A DNA stretch of 64,000 nt from Hypomesus transpacificus (taxonomy: Eukaryota > Chordata > Actinopteri > Osmeriformes > Osmeridae): assembly GCF_021917145.1 (NCBI RefSeq), contig NC_061062.1, forward strand, positions 7,186,902 to 7,250,901, in the 5' to 3' direction. This document shows positions 46,401 through 57,887 of the stretch, piece by piece. The position numbers and the translations under genes were made by a program. Under the pieces are notes generated by a model. The model did not search any database. It was given only the letters and a program-made list of their open reading frames with translations, and was not told where the DNA came from. Every line of letters begins with the position of its first letter. Positions within the stretch are counted from its first letter, which is position 1.

Positions 46401-49400
46401 CAGGCACAAACTCAGGACAGTGGATGAGCTGAGAGAAGTCAGTCCGTGGAGATCCCACCGTGACCGGCGTGGGGATCGGCCAGCGCTCTGGATCCACCTT
46501 ACAGCGAACCTTCTCATCGATGACCTCCACCTCCGTGCTGTTTTCCAGGGCCTGGGGACACAAAGCCATGCTCACACACAGTCCTCAGCAAGACCCAGTC
46601 TTACTGGCCAACACCAGGCAGATGAACACAGACTGTGCATCTGTCACTGATGGCTCTGGGGGATCAGTAAAGCCCGGCCGATTTCATAGGCCGAAATGAG
46701 CCTATCACAGATAGATCTGGTTCTGGACGGTTCGTTCTCAGCCCTGAAAGTCCAGGCCCTGAGGACCACAGTTGCGAGAGGCGGTTCTATATGGTATGTT
46801 CTAGATCAGTGGTTCTCAACCCTGGTCCTCAAGTACCCCGTCCTGCATGTTTTAGATGTTTCCCTGCTCCAACACACCTGATTCAAATAAAAGGGTCGTT
46901 ATTTAGCTCTGTAGAAGCCTGGTAACGAACATGCATTTGAATCAGGTGTGTTGGAACAGGGAAACATCTAAAACAAGCAGGACAGGGGGTCCCTGAGGAC
47001 AGGGTTGAGAACCACTGATCTAGATGATCGATTCTAAATTCTACATTCTACATGACAGGTTAAAGATGATCAGTTCCAGATGGTGGGTTATTGATATGTT
47101 CTAGATCCTACGTTCTAGATAGTTACCAGCAGGATGAGGCTGAGGTCGGTTGTGAGAGCCTGGACTCTGTGGAAGCCAGCGATGAGGGAGATGGGCAGGA
47201 AGCCCTGGGTGTCCATCTTCCGCCTTAGGAAGAAGTCTCTTTCCAAGTTGTGGAGGCTGAAGTAATACTCTCTGGAACAAAAAAAACAACCACTGTCAGT
47301 AACATAGAACACGGTCTCCACTACCCCATACAGAATCAGACCCACCCCATCCACAAGCAGATGTAGGGCAGGTGTAGGGAAAGTGAGTGGGGCAGGTGTA
47401 GGGCAGGTGTAGGGCAGGTGTAGGGCAGGTGTAGGGCAGGTGTAGGGAAAGTGAGTGGGGCAGGTGTAGGGCAGGTGTAGGGCAGGTGTAGGGCAGGTGT
47501 AGGGAAAGTGAGTGGGGCAGGTGTAGGGCAGGTGTAGGGAAAGTGAGTGGGGCAGGTGTAGGGCAGGTGTAGGGAAAGTGAGTGGGGCAGGTGTAGGGCA
47601 GGTGTAGGGCAGGTGTAGGGCAGGTGTAGGGAAAGTGAGTGGGGCAGGTGTAGGGCAGGTGTACGGAAAGTGAGCCTGGGGCATAAAGTAAGTGGTTGTG
47701 TCTTAGCAGGGGGAACAGGCTGAATAGCACTGGAGGAACAATGCTTTCTACAGACCCACTAAGTCCTGTTCTCTTCCATACTACTGCAGATTCCTCCCCC
47801 CCCTCCCCCTTCCCCTGCTCTACTGGAGCTATATTTAGTCAGAATCGTGGCACTCATCAGCACTATTCTCGGCCTGGCTTCACAGTGAGGCATGAACTCT
47901 GCCCTCTGCTGGCCCTATGCACAACTGCACTGCATCACAGCTAACAAGGCAGTGTCACTTTTATAGCTTTTTTGTTCAATAAAACAATTCTAGTTCAACA
48001 CATTGCATATGGTAGTTAATATAAATTACCCCAAAATTCCAATTAATTCTTTTAAATTTGCATTAAGTTTCCAAGTTTAAATATTTCCAAAATTCCCCAG
48101 CTTAACTTCCCATGGAAAGTTTCAGGAAATGTACCGGAAATTGTGCGCCCCTTCGCAACCCTAGTTCAGGGAGGCTAGGTGTGTTCAGTGTTTAGCCTGT
48201 TCAGTGTGTTGGGTTAGGGTTAGGGTCGGCTGGTGTGCTGGGCTAGGGTCAGTGTTGGGTGTGTTAGGTAAGCTCTCACATCTGGCGTTTGATGTAGTCC
48301 TTGAGCAGCTTCTCATCCACACACATCTGGTCGTAGTAATACACCATGTTGGACCCAGCCGGAGCGCCGGAGCCGCCTTCGTAGCGGCCTGCGGGGAGGG
48401 CAGGGATGTGCAAAGTGGTGACACAGTATTATTATTTACCTGGAAGCTGAGATGTGGTTACTCTGCACTGTGCCTGGTAGCTGAGATGTGGTTACTCTGC
48501 ACTGTGCCTGGTAGCTGAAATGTGGTTACTCTGCACTGTGCCTGGTAGCTGAAATGTGGTTACTCTGCACTGTGCCTGGTAGCTGAGATGTGGTTACTCT
48601 GCACTGTGCCTGGTAGCTGAAATGTGGTTACTCTGCACTGTGCCTGGTAGCTGAAATGTGGTTACTCTGCACTGTGCCTGGTAGCTGAGATGTGGTTACT
48701 TTACACTGTGCCTGGTAGCTGAGATGTGATCAGTCTGCCTGGTAATTGTTTTTCCAACTCTGACCACCATATGCACTTCTGGTCTTTGATCATTTGTTGT
48801 GCTTTCTAAATGCACTATTTGTGTCACTTAAAAAAAACAGTGTCTGTTCCATGAACCATCCATAAAATGTCAATGAACTAAAACCTTCAGCCGCTGTGGT
48901 TAACCTTGACAAAGTTGACGTCTACGCACCTCGGCCACGCCCCCTCCCGCGGCCACGCCCCCTGCCTCGGCCCCTCGGACCGCCGCCACGGACACTGTCG
49001 TCGGCGTTGTCCCGCCCTTCTCTCCTCCAGCCTGGAGGAGGCACCAGCACACACACATTAGAGGGCTGTGGCCCTGTGCAGGTACTGACACTCTGAGGCA
49101 GTCAGAGGGGAGGTCGTCATTAGGGCAGACAGGTACACCTGGAGCTCTCGGCAAAGCTTTCAAGGCCGTCGTTGATTCAGCATCAGGGGGGGGGGAGATG
49201 TACTCGGTTAGAATAGGAGGGAAGAGACGGTCACATGGGGCAGAGAAAGCACACACCCTAAGGACGAAGGAAACACACATACATGCCTCGGAGGAAGCAC
49301 GCACACACACACACACAAACACACACTCCTAGGAGGGCAGAAGCACACACACACACTCTGAGGAGGAAGGAAGCACACACACACCCGCGCTCACAGGAAG

Positions 49401-52232
49401 GAGGCTGGCCAGCAGGTGCCCGCATGGGGAGAGAGATGTTCTACAGAGCTTGGTGCCTCTGCATCATCGCCCCGGAAACGCTCTTCCAGTGGAAGGAAAG
49501 GCCACTTATGTTTGTTACCTAACGATGCACAGATATAAACATACTAATCGATACAGCACGCGGCTGAGATGGGGGTACTGTGGGGCATAGAGAGGGGGGC
49601 CCTTAATGGAACACCGATGAACGGAGCAAAATAACGGGCTTAAACCAGTTAGGACGTCTGTGCTCTGGAAAGGGATAGCTGACATACTCATAGCTAGGTC
49701 TTGAAAGGTTGACACAACTCATGGTTGAGATAAACAGGCTCCGTGGTCACGTCCTCTGAGGATGGCTGTGAGGAATCGGGAACTTCATGTTTTGGTCAAG
49801 ATAAACAAGGTGCTCCATAATCCTGTCATCTCACCTCCTCTCTTCTTCAGGGCAGCAGTCTGGGCGTCTTCCCCCTGGTCTGGCCCCCTGTCCTGGGCCG
49901 GCTCTCCCACATGCTCAGCCTGATGGTTCTCCTTGCTCTCGCCCCCATCCAGGACCTTCTCTGGCTCCTCCTGTCTCCTCTCCTTCCGCCAGCTACCCTC
50001 TCTCCTCCCCTGTGCATGAACCACATTCTGTTGCTGATGGATACTAAAATGAGGCAACATATTGACTGACGGTCGTCTCTACAACACCTGGGAACTGGAC
50101 AATATGTGCTGAATTAGATGCCATTAGCTAATTGTCTCTCATACATCCTTGAGTCCTACCTCTTGAGCCAGTTCTCCAGGAGTGGGCCAGTTGGTAATGT
50201 CACTGAAATCACTAGACTGAAGTAGAGGAGAAAAGGGAGGAGGTAATGATGACAGATGCACTCTGCTGAGAAACACTAGGGTTCAATAGAAGCCATGTCA
50301 TTCCATGTTCCGCTGTTCAGAACCCTCCTACTTAAGATATAGAACCCTATCCTATTAAACACTTTTAGAACCCTATCCTAAATAACCTGCCTTCACTTCA
50401 TTACTGAACAGAAACTATGGTCAGTCTTTCAAAACAATGTCAAACGAAAAGTAACCTCAACCGCTGAATCATGCAACAACTCCACATGGCCATCCACTCT
50501 GCTGATAAGCAGTTGCCCAGGCTAGTCAGCACTGCATGTGTAAATGTTGACATTTTCTGTATCAGGTCAAGGTCTGACACACAGATGCAGAAACACTTGT
50601 GTATCACACAATGCTACCAACCTACTCACTAGTGAAATAAAATCTGGACAAACTTGGGTACGCGTAAAACAAAAGGCTCTTTTAATGAAACCTTTAGGGG
50701 TAAGCAAAGGTCTGCAGAACTGTAACCGTTTTAATAATGGCATGTGAACTGGCCAGTGTGTAATAATGTTAGTAACAGTGTGTTAACAGGCCAGTGTGTT
50801 ACCTTGCTCGTTTTCCTTGTCATAGGCTTGCTTGCACGGATAACTTTCATAGGGTTTTGTTGCTCTGTGGAAATAAAGTGATTTCGTTTCAGAATGTGAA
50901 TGGACGGGTACCCTGTCAAGCATCGCTTTCAACCATAATCTGAAACTTTTACAATCTGAAGCAAATATGCAGTTTTGTGCTCTACATTTATGGTGTAATA
51001 ATATGAAAACCTATTTCTTGATCGGCAGACAAATAGTCTGTCACTGAGTTACATATTGTGACATTAAAATAAAATGTCATGACGTGACCGAAATGCTGGC
51101 CATGTGTAGCCTTCACGTTGTTAAGGTGGTTCTTTAAGAGTCAGTAATCTGTGGCAGGGCTGTGAAGCAGCAGCCCATAGGCTGGGCCTCCCGTCCTATC
51201 ACAGCCCAGAAGACGATCTGCAGGATAAGAACGCAAACCTATCACAGGGTGTAACCTAAAACGTCCAGAGCAACACTTTACCACATGCCAAATCCAAATA
51301 CTATGTCCAACTAATACACAATAAGCTTTACTGGAGAGAAAAAACACTTAATGTGTTTATAGCATCTACTTTGTTTGTTGTGACAGACGCAAACACCTGT
51401 ATTATATTTATATTTGGATTAGGTATATTATTAAATATTATGCTTGTATTAGCATTGTTCCTCAATGAAACTTAATAGCGACAAGTGTGGTTTACGCTTG
51501 CGCTAATTACTCTAGTTACTAAAGCACAGAAGTAGCAGTTGTCAGCACTCCACGTGCTCCTGAGCAATTCGAGCTGGGCTGGGGGATGGTAGGGGCAAGG
51601 TGCGCCACCATCGGCTCAGCGAAAACACGACTGTTCCTACAAATGAACGAGAACTCCAACTAGACGTCACCCTTCTGCAGCTAACTCAGTTAGCAACTAG
51701 CTCAATAGCTACGTGTTCGATAAGCAATTTTGCTTGCTGTGTAGCTATATTGAGCTTGCGATGAATAGAAAGCATGTACCTTAGCTAGCGTCTCTCGCCG
51801 CCATATGTTTGGCACAACTTCCATCATGTTTGAGTTCAGTGTCCCTTACTTACACGTACCTTTATCTTGTGGACTAGAGGCAACTGTGTTGTTTGATACG
51901 CGACCTGTATTGTTTTTAGTCCATGGATTCACTTTAGGCGGTGGTGCTTCAACAACATTCTTCTTCGCCGTGTCAATTGAGTCCACATTGTTGTGATTGG
52001 CGTTCTCGTTTTCTTTATCATTAGCTTTGCAAGTGTCGTGCACATCCATCGGAACATTCAAGGCTTCGGTGTTTGGTTTGGCATTAAGATCAAGTCCTGG
52101 ACTGGTATGGGTCTCCTCGTGCTGGAGCGTTGTATCTGATTTATGTGGCTGCGGCTCACTGTTTTGGTTCTCCCCCCTACTTGAACAGTTCGCTGTCAAA
52201 CTCGAACCACATTCAACTTCGGCGGACATCAT
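40423..52232 (-). CDS. larp1b: LARP1B, La-related RNA-binding protein with DM15 region
   Basis: Cytoplasmic RNA-binding protein; the LARP1 family regulates TOP mRNAs through a La motif and a cap-binding DM15 region. Exons in transcript order: 52232-51860, 50864-50803, 50216-50160, 50009-49835, 49031-48930, 48388-48280, 47271-47127, 46551-46374, 46145-45985, 45369-45013, 43944-43827, 43640-43459, 43175-43069, 42945-42791, 42257-42113, 41603-41494, 41374-41247 and 41160-40423. The total is 3402 bp (1133 residues). An RG-rich stretch (about 240-257) precedes the La motif (about 280-375: [32 protein letters not shown]). Then come [11 protein letters not shown] and [22 protein letters not shown]15 repeats lie at about 720-888 ([42 protein letters not shown]). 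The last exon is a 30-bp coding minisatellite. Linkage to pgrmc2 favours LARP1B over LARP1. A second in-frame ATG lies one codon inside the start. Confidence 0.92.
40590..41085 (-). repeat. Coding 30-bp minisatellite in larp1b
   Basis: About 16 copies of a 30-bp unit that encodes a degenerate decapeptide ([10 protein letters not shown] or [10 protein letters not shown]) in the larp1b frame. Variants have T for S before QTSN, and one copy is shortened near 40790-40815. Confidence 0.93.
42325..42775. repeat. GA-rich minisatellite in a larp1b intron
   Basis: About 20 copies of a 20-24-bp unit (GATGTGTCCAGTAGGAGAGA), variable because the (GA)n part differs in length. It ends about 15 bp from the donor of the exon 42945-42791. 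Confidence 0.92.
43333..43400. repeat. Copy of a dispersed repeat
   Basis: GAACGGTCTGTATTT and its flanks also occur near 31525 and, diverged, near 17970. These look like copies of one interspersed family, which I cannot name. Confidence 0.4.
46213..46290 (+). repeat. tRNA-Cys-like SINE fragment in a larp1b intron
   Basis: ACTGCAGATCAAGAGGTTCG resembles the anticodon arm and variable region of tRNA-Cys. It is followed by GAACCGTCTGCTAAATG, a common fish SINE tail sequence. Confidence 0.55.
46807..47017. mobile_element. Palindromic hAT-type MITE in a larp1b intron
   Basis: The ends are inverted repeats: CAGTGGTTCTCAACCCTGGTC on the left, and GACAGGGTTGAGAACCACTG on the right. Inner arms (GATGTTTCCCTGCTCCAACA and TGTTGGAACAGGGAAACATC) are also inverted, so the element can fold into one long hairpin. 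Flanking 8-mers TTCTAGAT and ATCTAGAT match at 7 of 8 positions, fitting the 8-bp duplication of hAT elements. No coding capacity. Confidence 0.85.
47365..47672. repeat. 10-bp tandem repeat in a larp1b intron
   Basis: GGCAGGTGTA units (10 bp) in runs of two to five copies, separated by GGGAAAGTGAGTGG spacers, forming a two-level repeat. Confidence 0.9.
48437..48722. repeat. 34-bp tandem repeat in a larp1b intron
   Basis: About eight copies of a 34-bp unit with the core GATGTGGTTACTCTGCACTG and then TGCCTGGTAGCTGA. Confidence 0.9.
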
Positions 52233-53513
52233 GACAGTTTCTAATCAACAACTATTTCAACCCAGCGCAGCGTAAAGGCCAATGTGGTAATCACATTAAA
52301 ATGTAATTCAAAGTCGGAATAAAATTTTGGGACTGATAACTTGTAAACAACCCTTGCTGGCTAGCTAGCTAGCATAGCTGCATGGCTACCATGCAGTAGT
52401 CAGCAAGCCAGCAATAAACGTTAACGTTACCTTCTGTTGCCCTTATCCGTTGTTTCATATCAACATACAACTTACAGTTCACTTTCTATAGCCATCATGT
52501 ACCATATCAGCTTAAATAGTTGACTTCCTAGCTACTTAAACAACAACACAAATATGACGACCTCTTGACAACCTCTGATTTCAACTTTCCACGCTAGCTA
52601 CTTGACAGAAAGAAAGTAGCAACTCGCAGGCTGGGTCAACTAGTACAGTCTCAGCGAACAACAACTTAACGCTGCCCCATGCGGGCAAACAGTGCTACGA
52701 CTAGAATAAAACGTAGCAAATGCATAACTGACGTGGCCAAAGTGCCGATATCGTTTATTACTTTGCGCTTTTGTAACCTATGATTTTATGACGAATAACC
52801 CTAACAAACACTGTTATGGAATAATGTGTCGTGTGATGTCATCGTGTCTGGAGTCGCAATGATTAGCCTTTAGGATATATATGAATCTTTCATGTTTGTT
52901 TATGATGATAAACCCAATTCTTTAGAGGTTCATCTGTAGGCTACACTACCAGTCAAATGTTTTTTGAAGCTGTCATGTGCTGCCTGTCACACAGCCTTTT
53001 GATGGTGTAGGAAACTAATAGGCTACTTTACTTTAACTTTCTTCCTTTACCTCAGGCAGTTCACTGCAGTTTATTCACTGGACTTGAAGTGCTTAAACAC
53101 CACAATGTTTGATGGTTGCACATTGGAGTGTGAGATGACGTCATCAGATACGTGTGTGTGTGTTTTATCCAAAGCAACATACAAATAGTAGATTTTGTTG
53201 TGTATAGTAAGTGCAGCAGATAATCAATAACTAAACTTGCACAGTTCGAACGGCATTACAGTAGTTAGTGCCAAGGATTGGACAGTATATTACAAAACAG
53301 TGCCAGAACAACAACACTAACATCACTGTTTATCTCAAATAAAACAGAAGTGTTGTTTGTCTTACTAGACACTGTAAAAGCATATGTCAAATTACAGTAG
53401 ATATTGTACTCATTCATGTATTTATCACATTGCGGTTTGATATGTGTGAATGCTCCATTAGGATTGCCAATCAATTTCATTGTATTGTATGACAATAAAG
53501 GAATTCCAGTCTC
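52233..53513. promoter_or_regulatory. larp1b 5' region and the gap to the lipase gene
   Basis: This interval holds the larp1b upstream region. It is AT-rich with TAGCTAGC clusters near 52360-52600. Near 53160-53200 a TTTATCCAAAGCAACATACA sequence resembles the tail of fish SINEs. No other gene seen. Confidence 0.4.
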
Positions 53514-56500
53514 TCAGTGCAGAGAGACTTCGGTAAGAAACAGTCCAATCAGGATCACCATGGAGCCCAGGCAGGGGGTGGCGGCAGCAGACGTGGGTCG
53601 TGTGTAGATGTAAGGATGATCCTGCAGCATCGCAACCACATAACAGATCCCATTAGAGAAATCCCAGACATCATTGCTCACTGAACATTTAATTACCACA
53701 CTTGATATTTCCTGTTGGTGTACCTCAGGTGGGCAGATGAGTTTGATAGGGTCTGTGAAGCTCATAATCAGCCCTTTCTTGCCTTCTGGTTGAAACTGAA
53801 GCAAAATGATAACAAGCAAAATCAGACAATGCAACAGAAACAGTTTTATATGTGAAAAGTTAATTTATTTCATGTTGATTGTAGAGTTACCATGTTGTTC
53901 CACAGCCCCTTGGCCAGCTCCTCATGTCCTTTAATAGTGAAGTGAAAACAGTCAGGGCTAAAGAAGCTCAAGTCGATACTCCCGTTCTTTAATAAGGAGA
54001 AAACAAAGTCAGGAGAGGTTGACAGATCATAAAAATATGAAAAGTTCTGTGTTTAGAACGTACTGGAAGCCTCGAGGGTAGAGCGTTCCCTAGATACGGC
54101 TGCAGGACCACTGCAAAGTCCTTCCGGAAGAAATGATCGCCGTGCAGAAGTTGCTTCAGTTTCCTCTGGATACAAAGATATATCAAAAACAAGAAAGAAA
54201 CCAAAGAGGTTTAAATGATCAGTTCACTGGAGAGTAACTAGACATCCACAGGCTGGACACCTGGATGGAGGGCTTTACCACACACCACACACCACACATC
54301 TCACACACACTTTACACGCACTACACAGACGCCTCACACACAAACCACACACGCCACACCACGCACACATGCTACGTACCTCACACACACCACACATACA
54401 AACCTCACACACTACACATACATACCTCACACACACAACTGGCCACACCACACACACATAACACACACACACACACCTGGAACTCACGGTTGACCTCTAT
54501 AAGCTCCTTCAGCTCAGGTGAGTTCTCTTCAGGTAACACCAGGCAGGAGCAGAAGCTCCTGTGAACAGGATATGACAGCATCCTCGATTACAAAATGTTC
54601 TGCTGCAAATAAAGCAAACCTGCCCAATGCTTCTGTCAGCATTGAATTATGACTGCTCTTGTATTAGTCACACATCCATATAACTGTAACTAACTCCCAT
54701 CAATAGGTCTAAATGGAATGTCTAAATGTGAAACAATTGAAAGTGGAGGTGAGAGACAGGGAGGGTACTTCTGCAGCTGACAGCCCAGGGTGGGCCTCTG
54801 AACCTCCCTGAGGGGCTCCATGGGGAAGATCTGCACCACGTTCACTATCAGCCTGGGGACCTGCAGCAGCACAGAGACAGTAGACAGGCCACAGGATCAC
54901 ACCCAGCCACCCTTTATGGTCTCAGAAACAGTAGAGCCAGAATCTTACTGAGGTCCAACCACAGAAACGTTGATATTTGACTGTCACAGGGCAACATTTT
55001 AAATAAATAATTGTTTTCTTTTCTTCTTTTTTACAGAGATCTAAACCTCAGGCACCTCATGTTTAGCTTTGGACCTGAGAGCCCCAGAGCCACTGTTGCA
55101 TGAGGATCATACCTCAGCCATCATCATTTCCAAAGACTCTGTCATGTAGTGGAGGAAGTTGTCTGGGGAGAAGAGAGTCTATGGACAGTAAAGTGTGTAA
55201 TTACTCCACGTGGACATACATTGACATTTAAATGATGGATGGATGGATGAATGGTGATTCTGTGAGAGATACCAAATATCATACTTTATTTTTACAATAA
55301 TCGCAGATATCATTCATTCCAATTAGTATCGTTGCCAGCTTCCAATCTTCTTCAAAGTTCAGGCCCTGGAGATTTACATTATAAAGTGTGTTGAAGTAAC
55401 AAAAAAAATCAGAAACACTTATCAAGGTTTATGAAGAGTTCTGGCTTACAGGGTAGGATCTGAATGTGTCGATCATGTGTCTTGTCTGCTCAGATACGTT
55501 TCTGTGAGAGGAAACTGTGAGATTAGTTTGTGAAAAACTGTGTCACTCATTACTCACCTCAAATAGTCCACTAATCAGTACCATCAGTATAAAGTCATTA
55601 ATCTCTGTGTTAGAGTGAAAGAAAGGTGATCTTTGGACCTAACATGCAAACAGGTGTTTTACAAGAGAGACTATCTTGTCTGGACACATCAGATATAATA
55701 ACAGACAGATATAATAACATTTATATTGTTAACAATAAGTTCTCATCAAGGTTGCTAGTTTTAGGTTGTTGCTTCCTCCGCTACCATTGGTTTGCAGACA
55801 GTCAGTAATGTTGTGTACCAGACAGCCAGTAATGTTGTGTACCAGACAGTCAGTAATGTTGTATACCAGTCCCTCACAGAGAATTGTGCCCAGTGACAGC
55901 AAAGTTGAAGCCTGTCTGGTTGATGGTGGAGGGGTATCCATGGACAGTGCTCACAGGAGATGGGCCCAGAACTTTGGGGTTAAAGAGTTTGACAATATCT
56001 GTAACCAGAAAGAGTAATGCATAGGAGGAGGTGTGTAGAGATGGAGTTGGCATTATTTGAGTTTTTGAATTTTTCTAAATGTGAAAATGGGGATACACCA
56101 TAACATACTTGCAAGGGTGATAATGTCACTGTATGTACCATGCCCTCCAATGCTGCTCAAAACAAGTTGAAGAATTGCAGTCAAATTAAATAGAATTTGT
56201 ATGGTCCTTTTTGCATGCAATTTCATAGAGGGCTTCACGGATACCCATAGATCAGCATCAACAACAACAGAATGACATGCTGGAACAGAACACTTGGAGA
56301 AACCAAATGTCCATTAATATTTGCTGTTTGATAAACCCCTTTTCCAAATGTCATGCTACTGACCAGTGAGACAGGAAGTGTCATGCCCAATGACCAATGA
56401 GCAGACGGGAAGCTCCTTACCTCCATGACAGGTGACGATGTTCAATTGGAATTGATAGAATTGTGGATCCATTAGCAGCAATAGCAGTCTGCAACAATAG

Positions 56501-57231
56501 TGTAGAGTATGCTGAACCATTTAATAACATAAGGGACTGTCAAAGCCCAACAAATGTAAATACTGACACTTTTATTAACACATTACTTATCATTGGATGC
56601 CCTCATGCATTGCACTCATAAAATCACATTATACTTACAGTCAGGGAATCTCCCAAAGCTGCAATGACTTTGATATCAGCTGCTTTAACATATTCAACTG
56701 TAAATGAATGAGCACATATTCAATTGAATGTATTTATTGTTGATGTTGCAGATGCTTTGTAGTCAGTCTAACCTGAGGTGGGGATCGAGGGGGAAGGGCT
56801 CATGTCTGGGCACTGGAACACAGGGTGGAACTGCCGGTCTCTGGTCTCTCCATGCTGCTGGGCTCTGGTCTTTTCCAACTGTCGATGCAGAGGCCAAGGT
56901 GACCATTGTAGTACATGCAAGGCATTTCTAATATAGACGGTGTCTTTGGTTTGGACACAATGAAAGGGATACCTGCTTCTCCTCAGGACACAGCACCTGG
57001 TTGTCCTCCTCCCTCCAGTTATTGCCTGGAAAAGAATACATGTATAAATACATGTAAGAACACACAGCAGTAGTGAAGTCTGTCCGTGTCTTGTTACAGA
57101 CTGTGTTTACAGAAAATTATGTTATATTAGTACTGATTATGATAGTCTTATTCTCTATACAAAATAAGCTAAATCTTACCATCGACACAGGAGGCAACAC
57201 AGGCAACAAACACTACAGCACCAATGATCAT
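53514..57231 (-). CDS. Phospholipase B1-like GDSL lipase, single catalytic domain
   Basis: Predicted secreted or membrane-bound lipase of the phospholipase B (GDSL) family. Exons in transcript order: 57231-57180, 57025-56973, 56878-56773, 56697-56639, 56488-56421, 56152-56109, 55998-55878, 55501-55450, 55365-55285, 55178-55113, 54860-54769, 54558-54477, 54165-54064, 53986-53891, 53795-53724 and 53621-53514. The total is 1254 bp (417 residues). A signal peptide is apparent ([15 protein letters not shown]). Catalytic blocks are intact: GDSLT (Ser about 88), IGGHG, GMND (about 201-204) and SPDCFH (Asp about 338, His about 341). [10 protein letters not shown] and [15 protein letters not shown] are typical of PLB1. 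The C-terminus has a hydrophobic stretch ([16 protein letters not shown]), so a membrane or GPI anchor is possible. Mammalian PLB1 has four such repeats; this gene has one, so it is a paralog or distinct family member, not a PLB1 ortholog by structure. Confidence 0.88.
54270..54478. repeat. CA-rich simple repeat in a lipase intron
   Basis: Imperfect (AC)n with ACACCACACA and CTCACACACA units. It runs into the donor of the exon 54558-54477 (CCAG|GTGTGTGT on minus). Confidence 0.85.
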
Positions 57232-57887
57232 ATCTGCACCAGCAAGAAAAAGGTGAGTGTAATTGTATTAAGGCGACTTTTTTCGAGAACCTTGAGCCTT
57301 ATTTAGGGCCCTCTGTGAGATTATAATAGTTCTATGATCATTAACGTGGTGATTACATTTCTGAAAAGATCAGATTAGCAAACACTCGTCAATAATTGGG
57401 AATTATACCAATAAAAATGAAGTCATAAAAACAACTAAACGACTGACACAAAAAATATATAGTATCAGTAGGTAATGAAAATAAACGACATTTGTACAAT
57501 GAATTTACAGCATGTGCGACCGTCTGAATCAGGTGAAGTTGCTCGAGGTTCCCCAACATGGACGGGTGGCCTGACTTTCGGGAGTCGCTATTAGAATGTC
57601 TTCTTACACCTGTGTAGATTTATAGGGATTCGGATGTTGGGACTATTTGTGAATCAATTTGGAATTCATTTTCAATAAGGCACCATTTAGATTTAGGTAA
57701 ATCGAAAATATACAGTTAGTTTTTCAATGTACGGGGTCATGATTAGGGTCAGGGAGCGGAGGGGGAAGGTCAACCCCCGCGCTGGAGTTCAGAACGTCTT
57801 CTTCAGCTATGAAAGGTAAACAAATAGATAACTGGACAAAGTGTCGCCTAATGTTTACAAAATGTAAGCTTATACTGGAGCTTTCAT
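57232..57887. promoter_or_regulatory. Divergent intergenic region between the lipase and DRAP1-like genes
   Basis: About 650 bp separate the start codons of two divergently transcribed genes, so both promoters probably lie here unless there are upstream untranslated exons. No TATA box or other motif was confidently assigned. Confidence 0.4.

Noticed and set aside
47115-47730. Long minus-strand frames with [10 protein letters not shown] repeats
   Set aside because: They translate the 10-bp repeat in a larp1b intron. Only the 47127-47271 part is a real exon, in its own frame.
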